A stretch of 64,000 bases of DNA from Microthrixaceae bacterium (GCA_027493675.1 JAOSKI010000045.1:87900-151899); one strand, 5' to 3'. Shown: positions 1 through 9,654, counted from the stretch's first letter. Program-made: numbers and translations. The notes: generated by a model not told the origin, from the sequence alone.

Positions 1-1
1 G

Positions 2-889
2 ATCCTTCTCGCCCAGCAGTGGATGCTCGTCGACCGCAGCGTCTTCGAGGTCGAATCGGCGCGTTCCGGGCACCTCGACCTGCGTGACCTCGCCACCGGC
101 GATGCGGTGGAGGTCAGCAACGTCGGATCCGCGCCGACGTCGACTCCAGGTTCGATCCTCCTCGGCCGACCTCTGCCAGTCGGTGAGACCCATCGGGCCT
201 TCTCCGGGTTCGTGTCCGTTCGGCCGGATCTCGTGCGCGAGGTACTGTCGTTGCTCGACGCCAGCGACCCCGATGAGCTTGTGGCGTTCCTCGGTTCGAT
301 GCACCGGCCTCCTGCGATCTGCAACACCGACGGACATGACATGGCGCTCACCGACATCACCTGGAGGGTGCCCGACGACATCGACGTGTCGGTGGCGCTG
401 GTACAGGCTGGCTTCACCGGCGGAGCGGGCACCTGGGACCTGGTGCGCGACACGGCCAACCAGCGGAACTCCGTGATCGCCTCGCTTCGAATCGACGAGG
501 ACCGGCTCGTCGGCCACGTGAACTCGACCGAGCGCGCCGAAGAACTCCTCGAGTTGATTGCTCTGCACCTTCCAGGAGCCGTCCATCTCGGTAGCGAACT
601 GACCGAGCTCGATGAGATCGACTTCACCGATCTCCCTGATAGAAGCGAGCAGGACGCCCTTCTGGAGGATCCTGAGGTTAGAGCCGCGGTCGAGGCGCAC
701 GTCGCCCGTTACGAGGACGAGTGGCTCGACACGCCCATACCTGCGCTCGGCGGTTGGACACCCCGCGAGGCCGCCGACGATCCGATGGCGCGTGAGGACC
801 TCGTGCGGCTTCTCGCGCCGTTCCCCGAACCCGCCGGAGACGCGCCCGGTATGAGCCCCGAGCGCCTGCGAGTTGCGCTCGGCCTCTGA
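2..889 (+). CDS. C-terminal part of an unrecognised (possibly SEC-C/MbcA-like) protein
   Basis: The reading frame is open from the window edge, so the true start lies upstream; a Met codon at 23 exists but the codons before it are also coding-like. About 295 residues are visible and they are acidic and soluble, with no signal peptide or membrane segment. The last 60 residues contain WLDTPIPALGGWTPREAA, which resembles the tail seen in some SEC-C or MbcA/ParS-type proteins; this is a resemblance from memory, not a proven assignment. The gene is followed by a strong hairpin at 948-988. Function is unknown. Confidence 0.6.
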   Translation: MLLAQQWMLVDRSVFEVESARSGHLDLRDLATGDAVEVSNVGSAPTSTPGSILLGRPLPVGETHRAFSGFVSVRPDLVREVLSLLDASDPDELVAFLGSMHRPPAICNTDGHDMALTDITWRVPDDIDVSVALVQAGFTGGAGTWDLVRDTANQRNSVIASLRIDEDRLVGHVNSTERAEELLELIALHLPGAVHLGSELTELDEIDFTDLPDRSEQDALLEDPEVRAAVEAHVARYEDEWLDTPIPALGGWTPREAADDPMAREDLVRLLAPFPEPAGDAPGMSPERLRVALGL

Positions 890-947
890 GTTGCCCATCG
901 GTCGGCGCTCATGTGTAGTGCTCGGGTCTGATCCGCCCGACGCGAAG

Positions 948-988
948 AGACCCCAGGCGACCCCGAAAGAGGGTCTGACCTGGGGTCT
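948..988. terminator. Hairpin between the 5'-most gene and tRNA-Lys
   Basis: Ten-base perfect arms (AGACCCCAGG at 948-957 and CCTGGGGTCT at 979-988) with a second inner GACCC/GGGTC pairing. It lies between the convergent end of the first gene and the 3' end of tRNA-Lys, so it could terminate transcription from both sides. No clear T-run follows. Confidence 0.6.
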
Positions 989-995
989 CACCGTG

Positions 996-1069
996 TACGC
1001 CCCCCGGGACTCGAACCCGGAACCTGCGGATTAAGAGTCCGATGCTCTAACCAGTTGAGCTAGAGGCGC
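996..1069 (-). tRNA. tRNA-Lys (anticodon CTT)
   Basis: On the reverse strand the cloverleaf reads acceptor GCGCCTC/GGGGCGT, a D-arm GCTC..GAGC, an anticodon loop CTCTTAA giving CTT, and a T-arm CCGGG TTCGAGT CCCGG. There is one mismatch at the base of the anticodon stem and a G-U pair at the end of the acceptor stem. CCA is not encoded. Confidence 0.93.
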
Positions 1070-1165
1070 AAGTTGCCCGGGTGGCCCCGGGACCAATGGA
1101 TTGTAGCGACACGGCCGATCCCCGGCGAAAGGGTTCCACCGTCGGTCGGGACACAGAGACGGAGT

Positions 1166-1193
1166 GGGTGAACCCGCTTGCGCGGGTTCACCC
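1166..1193. terminator. Perfect hairpin between tRNA-Lys and tRNA-His
   Basis: Twelve-base perfect arms (GGGTGAACCCGC, then GCGGGTTCACCC) around a TTGC loop. Both tRNAs are on the reverse strand, so this sits downstream of tRNA-His and upstream of tRNA-Lys and probably ends the tRNA-His transcript. Confidence 0.6.
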
Positions 1194-1222
1194 GTCCGAG
1201 ATGTCTCGCGACATCACAATGG

Positions 1223-1298
1223 GGTGACCGAGGGGACTTGAACCCCCGACCTCCAGGGCCACAACCTGGCGCTCTAACCGGGCTGAGCTACGGCCACC
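1223..1298 (-). tRNA. tRNA-His (anticodon GTG)
   Basis: The reverse strand gives acceptor GTGGCCG/CGGTCAC with an extra 5' G at 1298 facing C73, the hallmark of tRNA-His. The anticodon stem CCAGG/CCTGG encloses TTGTGGC, anticodon GTG. The T-loop TTCAAGT is conserved. Confidence 0.95.
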
Positions 1299-1334
1299 AT
1301 GACAAGGCCGAGCATCATATACCGTTCACGGTCT

Positions 1335-1411
1335 GCCCCCGTAGCTCAGCTGGACAGAGCGTGGGACTTCTAATCCCGTGGTCGCAGGTTCGAATCCTGC
1401 CGGGGGCGCCA
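1335..1411 (+). tRNA. tRNA-Arg (anticodon TCT), CCA encoded
   Basis: Acceptor GCCCCCG/CGGGGGC, D-arm GCTC..GAGC, anticodon loop CTTCTAA giving TCT, T-arm GCAGG TTCGAAT CCTGC and discriminator G followed by an encoded CCA at 1409-1411. It is divergent from tRNA-His, 37 bases away. The long palindrome at 1412 starts directly after CCA and is the probable terminator. Confidence 0.95.
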
Positions 1412-1470
1412 CTTGCGAACTGAAGGCGCTCAGCCACCCATTCGGTGGTCCACGCCCTTCAGTTCGCAAG
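1412..1470. repeat. Long palindrome, family A copy 1 (tRNA-Arg terminator)
   Basis: Arms of about 17 bases (CTTGCGAACTGAAGGCG and its near-complement ending 1470) enclose an inner CCACC/GGTGG pairing. The core GCGAACTGAA..GGCG..CAGCCACC recurs in the palindrome at 61232-61278, so this is a repeated element as well as a likely terminator. Confidence 0.65.
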
Positions 1471-1582
1471 GGGGCGCCGAGGCTCGCCGGGGTTGGCCGG
1501 GTGTCAGGGCGTGTGCCTGTGGCGGAGCGGCCAGGGCACGCCCCGATGACCTGCAGCCATCGGGGCGTGGTTGACTGGATGC

Positions 1583-2775
1583 ATGCCTTCGCGTGGCGTG
1601 TACCTGGGACGGATCGCGGGAGTGGAGGTCTTCGCGCAGCTGTCCACCCTGGTCATAGCCGGTCTGCTCACCTGGTCGTTCGCCAGTGGACTGCTCCCGG
1701 CGAGCGTTCCTGACCGCCTGCCGGTGGTCTACTGGAGCGTCGCGATCGTGGGTGCCCTGTTGTTCCTTGCGTCGCTGCTCGGACATGAGCTGTCGCACTC
1801 GGTGGTGGCCCGCCACAACGGTGTGGAGGTGGAGGGAATCACCCTGTGGCTCTTCGGAGGTGTGGCCAGCCTGAAGGGGCACGCGCCAGGGCCGGGAGCG
1901 GAGTTCCGCATAGCAGTGGCCGGTCCGGTCGCCAGCCTGGTCATCGCAGCCGTGTCGGCTGCCGGCTCGGCGGTGGTCTACCTGTTCGACGGGCCGCAGG
2001 CATGGGTGGTGATGCTGGGGTACCTGGCTGTTCTCAACGGGTTCCTCGCGGTGTTCAACCTGCTTCCCGGGGCTCCGCTCGACGGCGGGCGGATACTCGG
2101 ATCGATCCTGTGGAAGCTGCGCGGCGACAGGGCGAGCGGGATGGCCGGCGCGGCCAAGGCCGGCACAGTCGTTGCAGGACTGATAGTGGCCGGCGGGTTT
2201 GCCGGAGATGTGGTTCACGGGCTCCTATGGCGGGTTGTGGACGGTCCTCATCGGCGTGTTCCTGTTCAACGCTGCCCGCGCCGAGGCCGGCTACTACGAC
2301 GCGGAGCGGGCCTTGAGCGGCGTTCACGCATCCACGGTGATGGCACATCCGGTGCAGGTGACCAGCACCTGGTCGACAGTCGCCGCCGCAGTGCACGGCC
2401 CCTTCGCCACGAGCAATCAGGACGGCCCTGCCGGTCATCGACGCGACTCATCAGATCCGTGGGATGCTCACAATGGATCAGGTTCGGTCGACTCCGGCCG
2501 AATCGTGGGTGACCACCGAGGTAGGGAACCTGATGACGGATCTGTCATCCACACCCATGGTGAGCCCTGGAGATCCCGTCACTGCGGTCATGGAAAAGCT
2601 CGGAACATCCCGATATGCCCTGGTGCTTGACCAAGGCAGGCTCGTGGGGCTGATCGGCCCTGAGGAGATCCGTCGCTGGGTGGAAAGGACGCGGGGTTCA
2701 ACGTCCCGCGGCGCACAACAGGGGGTGCTTCGGTCCAGCGCTGAGCGACCGCGTGGGTGGGTGATCCGGCAGTGA
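1583..2775 (+). CDS. Site-2 protease-like M50 metalloprotease with CBS-like C-terminus (frameshifted)
   Basis: A membrane zinc metalloprotease of the M50 family. The zinc motif is GHELSH about 70 residues in, followed by the second conserved motif NLLPGAPLDGG about 95 residues later. At least four hydrophobic segments surround them. The C-terminal part (from about 2330) reads as CBS-domain sequence (ASTVMAHPVQVTSTWSTV, then TPMVSPGDPVTAVMEKLG), the usual architecture of soluble-CBS rhomboid-like M50 proteins. The frame changes near 2205 and near 2405, so the protein appears in three pieces; I treat them as one gene. The start chosen is ATG 1583 (MPSRGVYLGRIAG), better matching the family than the TTG at 1571. 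The substrate is unknown. Confidence 0.85.
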
Positions 2776-2824
2776 TGCCCGGTATGCACCCGATGAGCGG
2801 TCGCATCGAACAGAATCTAAGGTC

Positions 2825-3858
2825 GTGACGGCACTGACCAACGAGATCATCGGCCTCGTGCTCGTCGTGGTGGTGATCCTGGTCGCGTTGGCGGTTCGTG
2901 GCGCGTTGTCGGGAGACCGTCGTCAGCAGCGCCCGAACACCCCGCTGCCATCGCACTCGGAGATCCCGGATCCCAAGAGCGATCCCGCTGACCGAGGAAC
3001 AGCGGTCACATCCGCCTTCGGCCCCGCGCCGGTATGGGCTGGAGGGTCACCGGCGGATTCGTCGAAGGGTTCGGTGCCGGATCGGCCCCGCGGCACTGAA
3101 TGGACACCACACGGAGGTCCCCACCATTTCCGCCACGCCCCGCGCCGAGCACTTGGGCGGTCCCGCCACCTTCAGCGAACATGGCCGTGTCGTCGGAGTC
3201 CGCATCCGGACCGACGGCGGAACCAGGGCCACCGCGACGCCCGGATCAGGACCCTCCAAGAGACGCATGTCGTCCGGAGGACGCCGTGGTCACCGAGGTA
3301 CGCCGTGAGGAGCCGAGGGGTGTGGAGGTCGTGGCCGTGGCGGGCAACTCGGCACACGCATCTGTGGTGATGCACGTTTCCAGCCTCCGTCCCCGGTTGC
3401 GCGGGGGATCCCGACCGATTGGATGGTGGTCACCCCCGATGGACCTGCTCGGTGACCCACCACCGCCCGTCGACAGCGTGGAACCGGGCGTGGACTCGGC
3501 TGTGGAGATGGTGGCGCCCACGCCGGAGGTCGACCAGGCCGCAGCGTCGGTGTCGACCCCGGTCCTGCTGGACGACACAGCCCAGCCGGTACCACCCCCA
3601 CTTCGTGTGGAGCCACCGCTCCTGTCCGACGATGCGGACCAGTGGGTGCCCCCGCCTCTGGAGGACCCCGTCCTGGATGCACCCAACCCGTTCCGGACCC
3701 ACCAAGGCTCAGTCGTCGCAGGTCGACCTCGGGATGCCATCGCGTCTGCTGTCGGAGCTCTTGGGCCCCCAGGATCCGCCGAAGTACGAGCACCGCACCA
3801 ACTCCTGGTGATCGGGTCCTCGGGGTGCTCAGGTCGCCCCCCGCGCAGTGTGGGCGCG
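2825..3858 (+). CDS. Membrane-anchored protein of unknown function (heavily frameshifted)
   Basis: GTG 2825 opens a single N-terminal membrane segment (IIGLVLVVVVILVALAV) followed by charged, proline-rich sequence. The coding signal then appears to move between all three frames: a plausible stretch TFSEHGRVVGVRIRTDGG lies near 3170-3220, GVEVVAVAGNSAHASVV near 3320-3370, and a proline/acid-rich segment follows to about 3750. I cannot reconstruct one sequence with confidence, nor place the stop; the end given is just before the msrB promoter. No family recognised. Confidence 0.4.
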
Positions 3859-3859
3859 G

Positions 3860-3865
3860 TAGCTT
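3860..3865 (+). promoter_or_regulatory. Predicted -10 box of msrB (leaderless)
   Basis: TAGCTT ends six bases before ATG 3872, placing the predicted transcription start at or beside the start codon. Confidence 0.5.
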
Positions 3866-3871
3866 TCGCCG

Positions 3872-4299
3872 ATGGACAGGACCAAGAAGGGACGACCGAA
3901 CGACGACGAGCTTCGGGACCGCCTTGATTCCCAACAGTGGCACGTGACCCAGGACGCGGGCACCGAGCCTGCCCTTCACGGGCAAGTACTGGGACCATCG
4001 CGAGGTCGGCAGCTACCACTGCGTGGTCTGTGACGCCCCCGCTGTTCGACGCCGACACCAAGTTCGAATCCGGAACGGGTTGGCCGAGCTTCTTCGAGCC
4101 GATGTCACCCGACGTTGTTGAGACGGTCGAGGACACCACACACGGAATGGTTCGTACCGAAGTGCGCTGTTCGAACTGCGGAGCCCACCTGGGTCATGTG
4201 TTCCCCGACGGCCCCGATCCCACCGGGCTGCGCTACTGCATGAACAGTGCGTCGTTGGACCACCATCCGCCCGCGGCGGGCGAGGTCACTGGGCGCTGA
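3872..4299 (+). CDS. msrB: Peptide-methionine (R)-S-oxide reductase MsrB (frameshifted)
   Basis: Reduces methionine-R-sulfoxide in proteins and protects against oxidation. Recognised by the SGTGWPSF motif, two zinc CxxC pairs (CVVC and CSNC) and the catalytic region RYCMNSASL, whose Cys is the active residue. Length of about 140 residues is normal for a single-domain MsrB. Start ATG 3872 ([13 protein letters not shown]) follows a -10-like TAGCTT. Two single-base insertions in C-rich tracts (near 3972 and near 4040) break the frame; removing them restores the whole domain. Confidence 0.93.
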
Positions 4300-4354
4300 T
4301 CCCCGACCATCTCGGCGAGGGCTCGATCGTTCAACGGCGCTTGAGCCTGCTGGA

Positions 4355-4360
4355 TAGGCT
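4355..4360 (+). promoter_or_regulatory. Predicted -10 box of the epoxide hydrolase gene (leaderless)
   Basis: TAGGCT ends six bases before GTG 4367, consistent with a leaderless transcript. Confidence 0.5.
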
Positions 4361-4366
4361 CCGCGC

Positions 4367-5518
4367 GTGAGCGACGAAGTGCTGCCCTTCGAGATCCACC
4401 ATCCCGACGAACAACTCGACGACCTGCGTTCCCGGTTGCGCAACCCGCGTTGGCCCGAGACGCGAGACCGTCGCAGGGACCTCCGCAACCGTGGGATCAG
4501 GGAACCCCGCTGGGCTTCGCGCAGGAGGCGGTGACTCACTGGATCGAGGACTACGACTGGCGCCGCTGCGAGACCCGCCTGAACTCCTTTGCGCAGTTCC
4601 GCACCGTGATCGACGACCTGGGGATCCACTTCATCCATGTCCGCTCGGCTCACGACGACGCCCTGCCGTTGCTGCTGACACACGGTTGGCCCGGATCCGT
4701 CGTCGAGTTCCTCGACGTCATCGAGGCACTGGTCGATCCGGTCGGACACGGAGGAGCCGCCGCCGGCGCGTTCCACGTGGTGGTGCCGTCTCTTCCGGGG
4801 TTCGCCTGGTCCGACAAGCCCGAACACACCGGATGGGGCGTTGCGCGGATCGCCGCGGCCTGGGAACAGCTCATGTTGCGCCTCGGCTACGAGCGCTTCG
4901 CCGCCCAGGGAGGGGACTGGGGTTCGATGGTGACAGCCGCGCTCGGCGGCACATCCCGTACACCTGGCTGGGATCCACCTGAACATGCCCATCGTGATCC
5001 CCGACCCTGACACGATGGATTCGCTCACCGACGACGAGATCCATGCCCTGAGTGGTTTCGACCACTACCAGAACTGGGACAGCGGGTACTCGGCTCTGCA
5101 GTCGACCCGCCCCCAGAGCCCTCGCCTACGGGCTCGCGGACTCACCGGTCGGTCAGATGGCGTGGATCCTCGAGAAGTTCTGGTCCTGGGTCGACCACGA
5201 CGGTGACCCGCTCGACGTCATCGACCTGGACCGGCTGCTCGACAACGTGATGGTCTACTGGCTGACCAACTCCGCGGGCAGCTCGGCCCGGCTCTACTGG
5301 GAGTCGTTCAAGGACCTGGACCTACGTGAGGTGCACGTGCCGAGCGGGATCTCGTCGTTTCCCGGCGAGATCTTCCGCACGTCGCGGCGTTGGGCCGAGA
5401 AGCGCTTCACCGACCTGCGTCACTTCGGCATCCTCGACAGCGGCGGGCACTCGCGGCCTTCGAGCAACCCGGGCTGTTCGTCTCGGAGCTCCGCACGGCG
5501 TTCTCCTCGATGCGCTGA
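4367..5518 (+). CDS. Epoxide hydrolase-family alpha/beta hydrolase (frameshifted)
   Basis: An alpha/beta hydrolase with the N-terminal lid region of epoxide hydrolases (PFEIHHPDEQLDDLRSRL, then NPRWPET). The oxyanion motif HGWPGS and the nucleophile elbow GGDWGS (Asp nucleophile) are both visible, and the C-terminal region KFWSWVDHDGDP..LDRLLDNVMVYW is typical. Epoxide or related hydrolysis is the family role; the true substrate is not evident. At least four shifts occur (about 4475, 4955, 5115, 5450), together joining about 380 residues. The proposed stop TGA 5516 follows ELRTAFSSMR. Start GTG 4367 follows a -10-like hexamer. Confidence 0.85.
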
Positions 5519-5555
5519 TCCTCCCTCATCCGTTCATCGCCCCCAACCCCACCCT

Positions 5556-5604
5556 CGTTCTGTGTCGCGTGCGTGGCGCTCAGCGCCCACGCACGCACAG
5601 AACG
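5556..5604. repeat. Long palindrome, family B copy 1
   Basis: Near-perfect inverted repeat beginning CGTTCTGTG and ending CACAGAACG, centred on GGCGCTCAGCGCC. It lies 37 bases after the epoxide hydrolase stop. A closely related palindrome occurs at 49037-49087. Confidence 0.7.
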
Positions 5605-5679
5605 GTAAGGGTGGCCGTGGATGCGGCACAGGTTCAGCATTGTCGAGGCACGCAGGTGATGGCACACGCACTCGTAGCG

Positions 5680-5751
<72 letters not shown>

Positions 5752-5845
5752 AGGTGCCCGCCGGGCGGGCACGGTTGGGCAGGCTAGCGCGCCCACGTCG
5801 ATCCGGATGCACACCGGATGCGCGACGTGGGGCACCGTCTGTGGA

Positions 5846-5851
5846 TAGAGT
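5846..5851 (+). promoter_or_regulatory. Predicted -10 box of the cupredoxin gene (leaderless)
   Basis: TAGAGT ends seven bases before ATG 5859. Confidence 0.5.
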
Positions 5852-5858
5852 CCGGGTC

Positions 5859-6283
5859 ATGCGAATGCGAATGATCGGAGCCGCCTCGGCGGTGGCGGCA
5901 ATCATCCTGGTCGGCTGTGGGGACAGCGAGGGGCCAGCGAGGGCGGGGCCACCCAGGAGGCCGTCGAGCTCATGGACAAGGGCAACACGAAGTCAGAGAC
6001 CGGCGAGTCCGAGGTGACGGTGGATGCCGTGGACAACAACTTCAAGCCCAAGTACATCGAGATCTCCAAGGGAACCGCTGTCAACTTCGTCAACGAAGGT
6101 CGTAACGTGCACAACGTGTTGCCCGTCGAGGAAGGTGCCTTCAAGCCGATCGATGCCGACGACTTCGATCCCGGAGACGACGGCACGATCACCTTCGACA
6201 AGACCGGTGACTTCCCCTACTACTGCTCCCTGCACGGCACGAAGACCAAGGGCATGATCGGCGGAATCCGCGTCGTCGAGTAG
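5859..6283 (+). CDS. Cupredoxin-like (plastocyanin/azurin fold) lipoprotein (frameshifted)
   Basis: Starts with a lipoprotein signal (MRMRMIGAASAVAAIILVGCG; lipobox LVGC about residue 18), so it is expected on the outer face of the membrane. The mature part holds a copper-site pattern: a His in GRNVHNVLPVEE and the C-terminal loop YYCSLHGTKTKGMIG supplying Cys, His and Met. Probably a small electron carrier or copper-binding protein. A shift near 5935-5965 in G/C runs separates the signal peptide from the domain. Length of about 140 residues is normal. It has no obvious redox partner beside it. Confidence 0.85.
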
Positions 6284-6353
6284 GCGTCGTCGATTAGGCG
6301 GACCCGGAGCGCGGAGCGGCTTCGCGGTTGGCGATATCCCGGTAGGCGCCGGA

Positions 6354-7331
6354 TCAGTTGGCGTAGAAGGGACCGTCCTCGGCACGGTTCGACACCAGAT
6401 CGCACACCGCCTCGCGATGGATGCACTGGCGGACCTCACGGTTGAGGCCAGTCATATCCCAGGAGTTGAGGAAGTCGCCGTGGGCCGAATGGACGTTGCC
6501 CGACGCGAGACGCAGGTCGTGACCCGACCCCGAGATCGGGTACTTGATCGCCATGGTCAACTGCGGGACGTGGACCGGGTATCCCTCGGGACAGGTGCCC
6601 TGATCGGAGTACGCGGCGTGTGAGCGGAAGTCGTCGCTGCGCACGTCGGTGCCGTTCCAGCAGTCCGGGAAGGTGGAGCACCATGTGCAACGGCGCGGTG
6701 ACCGGGCAGTCGGCCGGCTCGGTCCCAAGCCGGGTCGAGCTGCCACAGGTCCAGCCCGCGGCCTCGTCCATGTCGGCTGCGGTCGAGGTCGTCTGGTCGC
6801 CGGCGATCAACTCCATCCCGAACGGGAACGGGACGACGCTTTGGGGATCCACGCCGGGGGCCGCACGGTAGTAGGCGCTCAACTGGAGGGGCTCCACGAT
6901 CTCGTCGTGGTCGTACAGGGTGGGCTGCCAGTAGGCGGCCAGATCAGCGGGCTTGTCGCACGTCGTGGGGCTCTCCAGGAGCTGCTCCGCGGTGGAGAAG
7001 GCATCGGTCTCCTCGGCTCCATAGAAGTCGTGGCGGTGTGAGAGCCCCGGATGCTCGAAGTGTACGATCGGGTCGTCGGGAGCGGAGTGGCTGTAGGTGC
7101 ACTTGGCGACGAACTGTCCGGTGCGACCCTGCGGTCCGGTCCAGCGCGTGGGTGTGCCTATGGGTTCCCCGATCGCGGAGTGTCCGTGGTCGGCGACCGC
7201 AACGGGAGCATCATCGGCGAGCACGAGCGCAGAGCCGTCAGCCCCACGACGATCGCTGTCAGAACGGCCAGCCCCACCCCCGTACGGTGTGATGATCGCC
7301 GGGGCCCCGGACCAGTGGTTTCACCCGTCAT
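6354..7331 (-). CDS. Secreted DUF1996-like protein (frameshifted)
   Basis: The N-terminus MTGETTGPGPRR followed by a hydrophobic stretch (VGLAVLTAIVVGLTAL) is a signal or membrane anchor. The body carries features I associate with DUF1996: FVAKCTYSHSAPDDPIV, HPGLSHRHDFYG, YWQPTLYDHDE, then LHFPDCWNGTDVRSDDF and HVPQLTMAIKYPI, ending near SWDMTGLNREVRQCIH. Function of the family is unknown; it occurs in secreted fungal and bacterial proteins. Two shifts are needed, near 7208 and near 6670. The gene is downstream of the beta-helix gene on the same strand, 12 bases apart, suggesting co-transcription. Confidence 0.7.
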
Positions 7332-7343
7332 GTTCCGTTCCGC

Positions 7344-8798
7344 TCAGGCCGGCTTCGTGGGGACTTCGATGGCGTCGATGTCGGGAAGCTCCGGCTCGGT
7401 GAACGCCTCGGGTGCCTTGGTGGTCGCATCGGGCATGTTCTCCTGCGCCGGAGGCTCAGGAGTGGTCTTGTAGGCGTCCTTGGGTGGTTCCGGCGCCGGG
7501 GAACCCATGAGGGTGAGCAGGTCGAGCGCACCTTCATCCCAACTGCCGCCGTTGCCATCCCCTTCGCACGGCGCGAGTCCTTCGAGGTCCGTGGGAGCGG
7601 TGCTGGTGAAGGTGTTGCCAGAGAAGCAGTTCGCAAGCTTGTCGGTAGTCTCACCCGACTCTGTCAGATCCGCGGTGCCGACCGCGAGATCGGCGACGCC
7701 GGAGCCCTCCACCACGTTGCCGGTCACCTCGTTCTCGAAGGGGTTCCACATGACGATGCATCCCTCGCCGATCGCCGCCACGAGCACGCAGTCCTCCTCG
7801 GAGATCGGAGGGATCTCGTCGTCGCGGACGTCGTTGCAGGGGGTGTCCCACTCCTCATGGGCCGGCGCCAGGTCGTTGGCGTCGGATTCGGGGAACGGCA
7901 CGAGGCCGATGCCGGTTCGCTCGTGGTTGTACACGAGGTTGCGTGAGATCGTGTTGCGCACGCCACCGGCGACGAGGATCCCGTTGCCCTGCGCCAGCAG
8001 CGACACCGAGATACCAGGACCTTCGAGGTAGTTGTTGTCGTTCACGACGTTGCCCACGATGGTGGACTCACGCTCGGGGTAGCACAGCTCGTAGGAACCG
8101 GAGTTGGGCACGATGCCTGCACGGTTGTTCGAGAAGCTGGAGTTCACGATGTAGAGGTCACCACCTGAGTTGGTTCCGGAGTAGCCCAGGCCGTTGTACT
8201 GGGAGTCGACCTTGTCGACCACGGCGTCGCACGGGAAGCACTCGCCGATGTAGAAGCCTGCATCCGGGCTGCCCCAGCCGAGGCTGTTGTCGAGCTGACC
8301 GTGGTAGGAGTCGAACGCGTAGATGCCGTAGTCGCCGTTGCGGTAGGCGGTCAGGTAGGAGCCCCGGTAGCTGTCCGAACCGGTCCAGAAGAAACCGTTC
8401 GACACGTAGTTGCGCGCGGTCATGTTCTCCACCACCACACCGTCGGTCTCCAGCACGCGGATGCCGTTCTCCATCTCGAAACCGCCGTCGAGGATCACCT
8501 CGTTGCGGTCCACGCCCCGGATCGTGACGTCGGGGGTGGTGACGTCTACCGCCTCTTCGTAGACACCCTTGTCGACGAGGACCAGGTCGCCCTCGGACGC
8601 CGCGTCCACCGCGGCCTGGATCGTCTTGCAGCTCTGGGGAACCAGCAGGGCGTCGAGCCCGTCGTCGGTGGTGGTGACCTCGCACCCGCCGTCGCCACCA
8701 CCTGAGGTCTCGTCGTCGTTGCTGCAAGAGGCCGCCACCAGGGCCAGGAGCCCCACGAGTGCGATGAGTGTCCGTGTCAACTGCGTACGTCTGGTCAT
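7344..8798 (-). CDS. Right-handed beta-helix repeat lipoprotein
   Basis: An intact frame of 484 residues from ATG 8798 (MTRRTQLTRTLIAL). A lipobox at VAASC about residue 25 predicts a lipid-anchored exported protein. After a short acidic Gly-rich linker the sequence shows the parallel beta-helix signature: KTIQAAVDAASEGDLVLVDKG, then repeated 20-25-residue turns rich in Asn and Gly (VVVENMTARNYVSNG, YIVNSSFSNNRAG, NTISRNLVYNHERTG). Such folds bind or cleave polysaccharide, but no catalytic site can be named. The C-terminus is Pro/Thr/Glu-rich. The open frame continues upstream to 9347, but that part overlaps a transposase remnant and is not coding. Confidence 0.85.
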   Translation of the reverse strand: MTRRTQLTRTLIALVGLLALVAASCSNDDETSGGGDGGCEVTTTDDGLDALLVPQSCKTIQAAVDAASEGDLVLVDKGVYEEAVDVTTPDVTIRGVDRNEVILDGGFEMENGIRVLETDGVVVENMTARNYVSNGFFWTGSDSYRGSYLTAYRNGDYGIYAFDSYHGQLDNSLGWGSPDAGFYIGECFPCDAVVDKVDSQYNGLGYSGTNSGGDLYIVNSSFSNNRAGIVPNSGSYELCYPERESTIVGNVVNDNNYLEGPGISVSLLAQGNGILVAGGVRNTISRNLVYNHERTGIGLVPFPESDANDLAPAHEEWDTPCNDVRDDEIPPISEEDCVLVAAIGEGCIVMWNPFENEVTGNVVEGSGVADLAVGTADLTESGETTDKLANCFSGNTFTSTAPTDLEGLAPCEGDGNGGSWDEGALDLLTLMGSPAPEPPKDAYKTTPEPPAQENMPDATTKAPEAFTEPELPDIDAIEVPTKPA

Positions 8799-9067
8799 TG
8801 ATCCCCGGATGGGTGTGTTGTCGGAGTCGGTCTGGATTGATTCTTGCCCATCTGAGCTCGGGGCGGTGGAATATCTCGCGCTCCGAGCGGATTTGTAGGT
8901 CGGCTCCGGCCAGGTAGGTGTGGGAAGTTGCGACCGTGCCTCACCCGGATGCGCTCGCGTCGCCTCCACGACTCGGCGAACCGCTCGGCTGGGATGTCCA
9001 ACGACGCACACCACGAACCCACATGGAAGCCCGATGGCAGCACCGACATCGACAAGATGTTCCTCGG

Positions 9068-9536
9068 ATGTCGCCGTGTTCGTCAACGGGAACAACCACC
9101 AGATCGACCGCATCGGCGCCGAAGTCACCCGCCGGGACCTACACGTGCACATCGTCGTGGACTTCATCCACGTCCTCGAATACCTCTGGTCGGCTGCGTA
9201 GACGTTCTTCACCGAAGGAGACGAAGCCGCCGAGGCGTGTGTCCAAGACACGGCCACCGTGATCCTGCAAGGCAAGGCCTCCATCGTGGCCGCCGCCATC
9301 CGCCGCACGGCCACCCGCCTCGATCTCACCAAGACCAAGCGCACCAACGCCGACCGCGCCGCCGACTACCTACTCCGCAAAGCCCCCGGTCTCGACTACC
9401 CCACCGCGCTCACCAACGGCTGACCCATCGCCACCGGCGTCATCGAGGGCGCTTGCCGGCACCTCGTCAAGGATCGCATGGAAATCACCGGAGCCCGCTG
9501 GGGACTCGACGGCTCCGAAGCTGCTGGGGCCCTGCC
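9068..9536 (+). mobile_element. ISKra4-family transposase remnant
   Basis: One frame carries the C-terminal transposase core: VNGNNHQIDRIGAEVTRRDL, HIVVDFIHVLEYLWSAA, then [18 protein letters not shown] and [15 protein letters not shown], which match ISKra4-type transposases. Two in-frame stops (TAG 9199 and TGA 9421) fall where the family commonly has Trp, so both could come from TGG by one G-to-A change. The N-terminal half and the ends of the element are not recognisable, so this is a dead fragment. It opens the accessory island. Confidence 0.75.
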
Positions 9537-9609
9537 GAGCGCAGGCCCGGACGGTCGATCCTCGACCTTCGGGTTCTGCCCGGCAGGCATAAACCTCATC
9601 ACTTATCTA

Positions 9610-9649
9610 TACCTCACCTCTGCGCTGAGGTATGGTACAAACTGAGGTA
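9610..9649 (+). promoter_or_regulatory. Operator-like repeats upstream of the AbiE-like pair
   Basis: TACCTCA at 9610-9616 is an inverted match of TGAGGTA at 9626-9632, and TGAGGTA recurs at 9643-9649, just before ATG 9655. A TATGGT at 9631-9636 could be the -10 box and would be covered by a bound repressor. AbiEi-type antitoxins are known to repress their own operons through inverted repeats; use of these repeats here is inferred. Confidence 0.6.
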
Positions 9650-9654
9650 TTCTG

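Noticed and set aside
2698..3246. Programmed frameshifting as an explanation for split genes
   Set aside because: Shifts occur in both directions, in unrelated genes and often several per gene, without conserved slippery sites or downstream structures.
3246..4139. Reverse-strand 297-residue frame
   Set aside because: It is antisense to msrB and the preceding unknown gene and shows no family features.
8799..9347. N-terminal extension of the beta-helix protein to 667 residues
   Set aside because: A signal peptide begins exactly at ATG 8798, and the extension is antisense to the transposase remnant.
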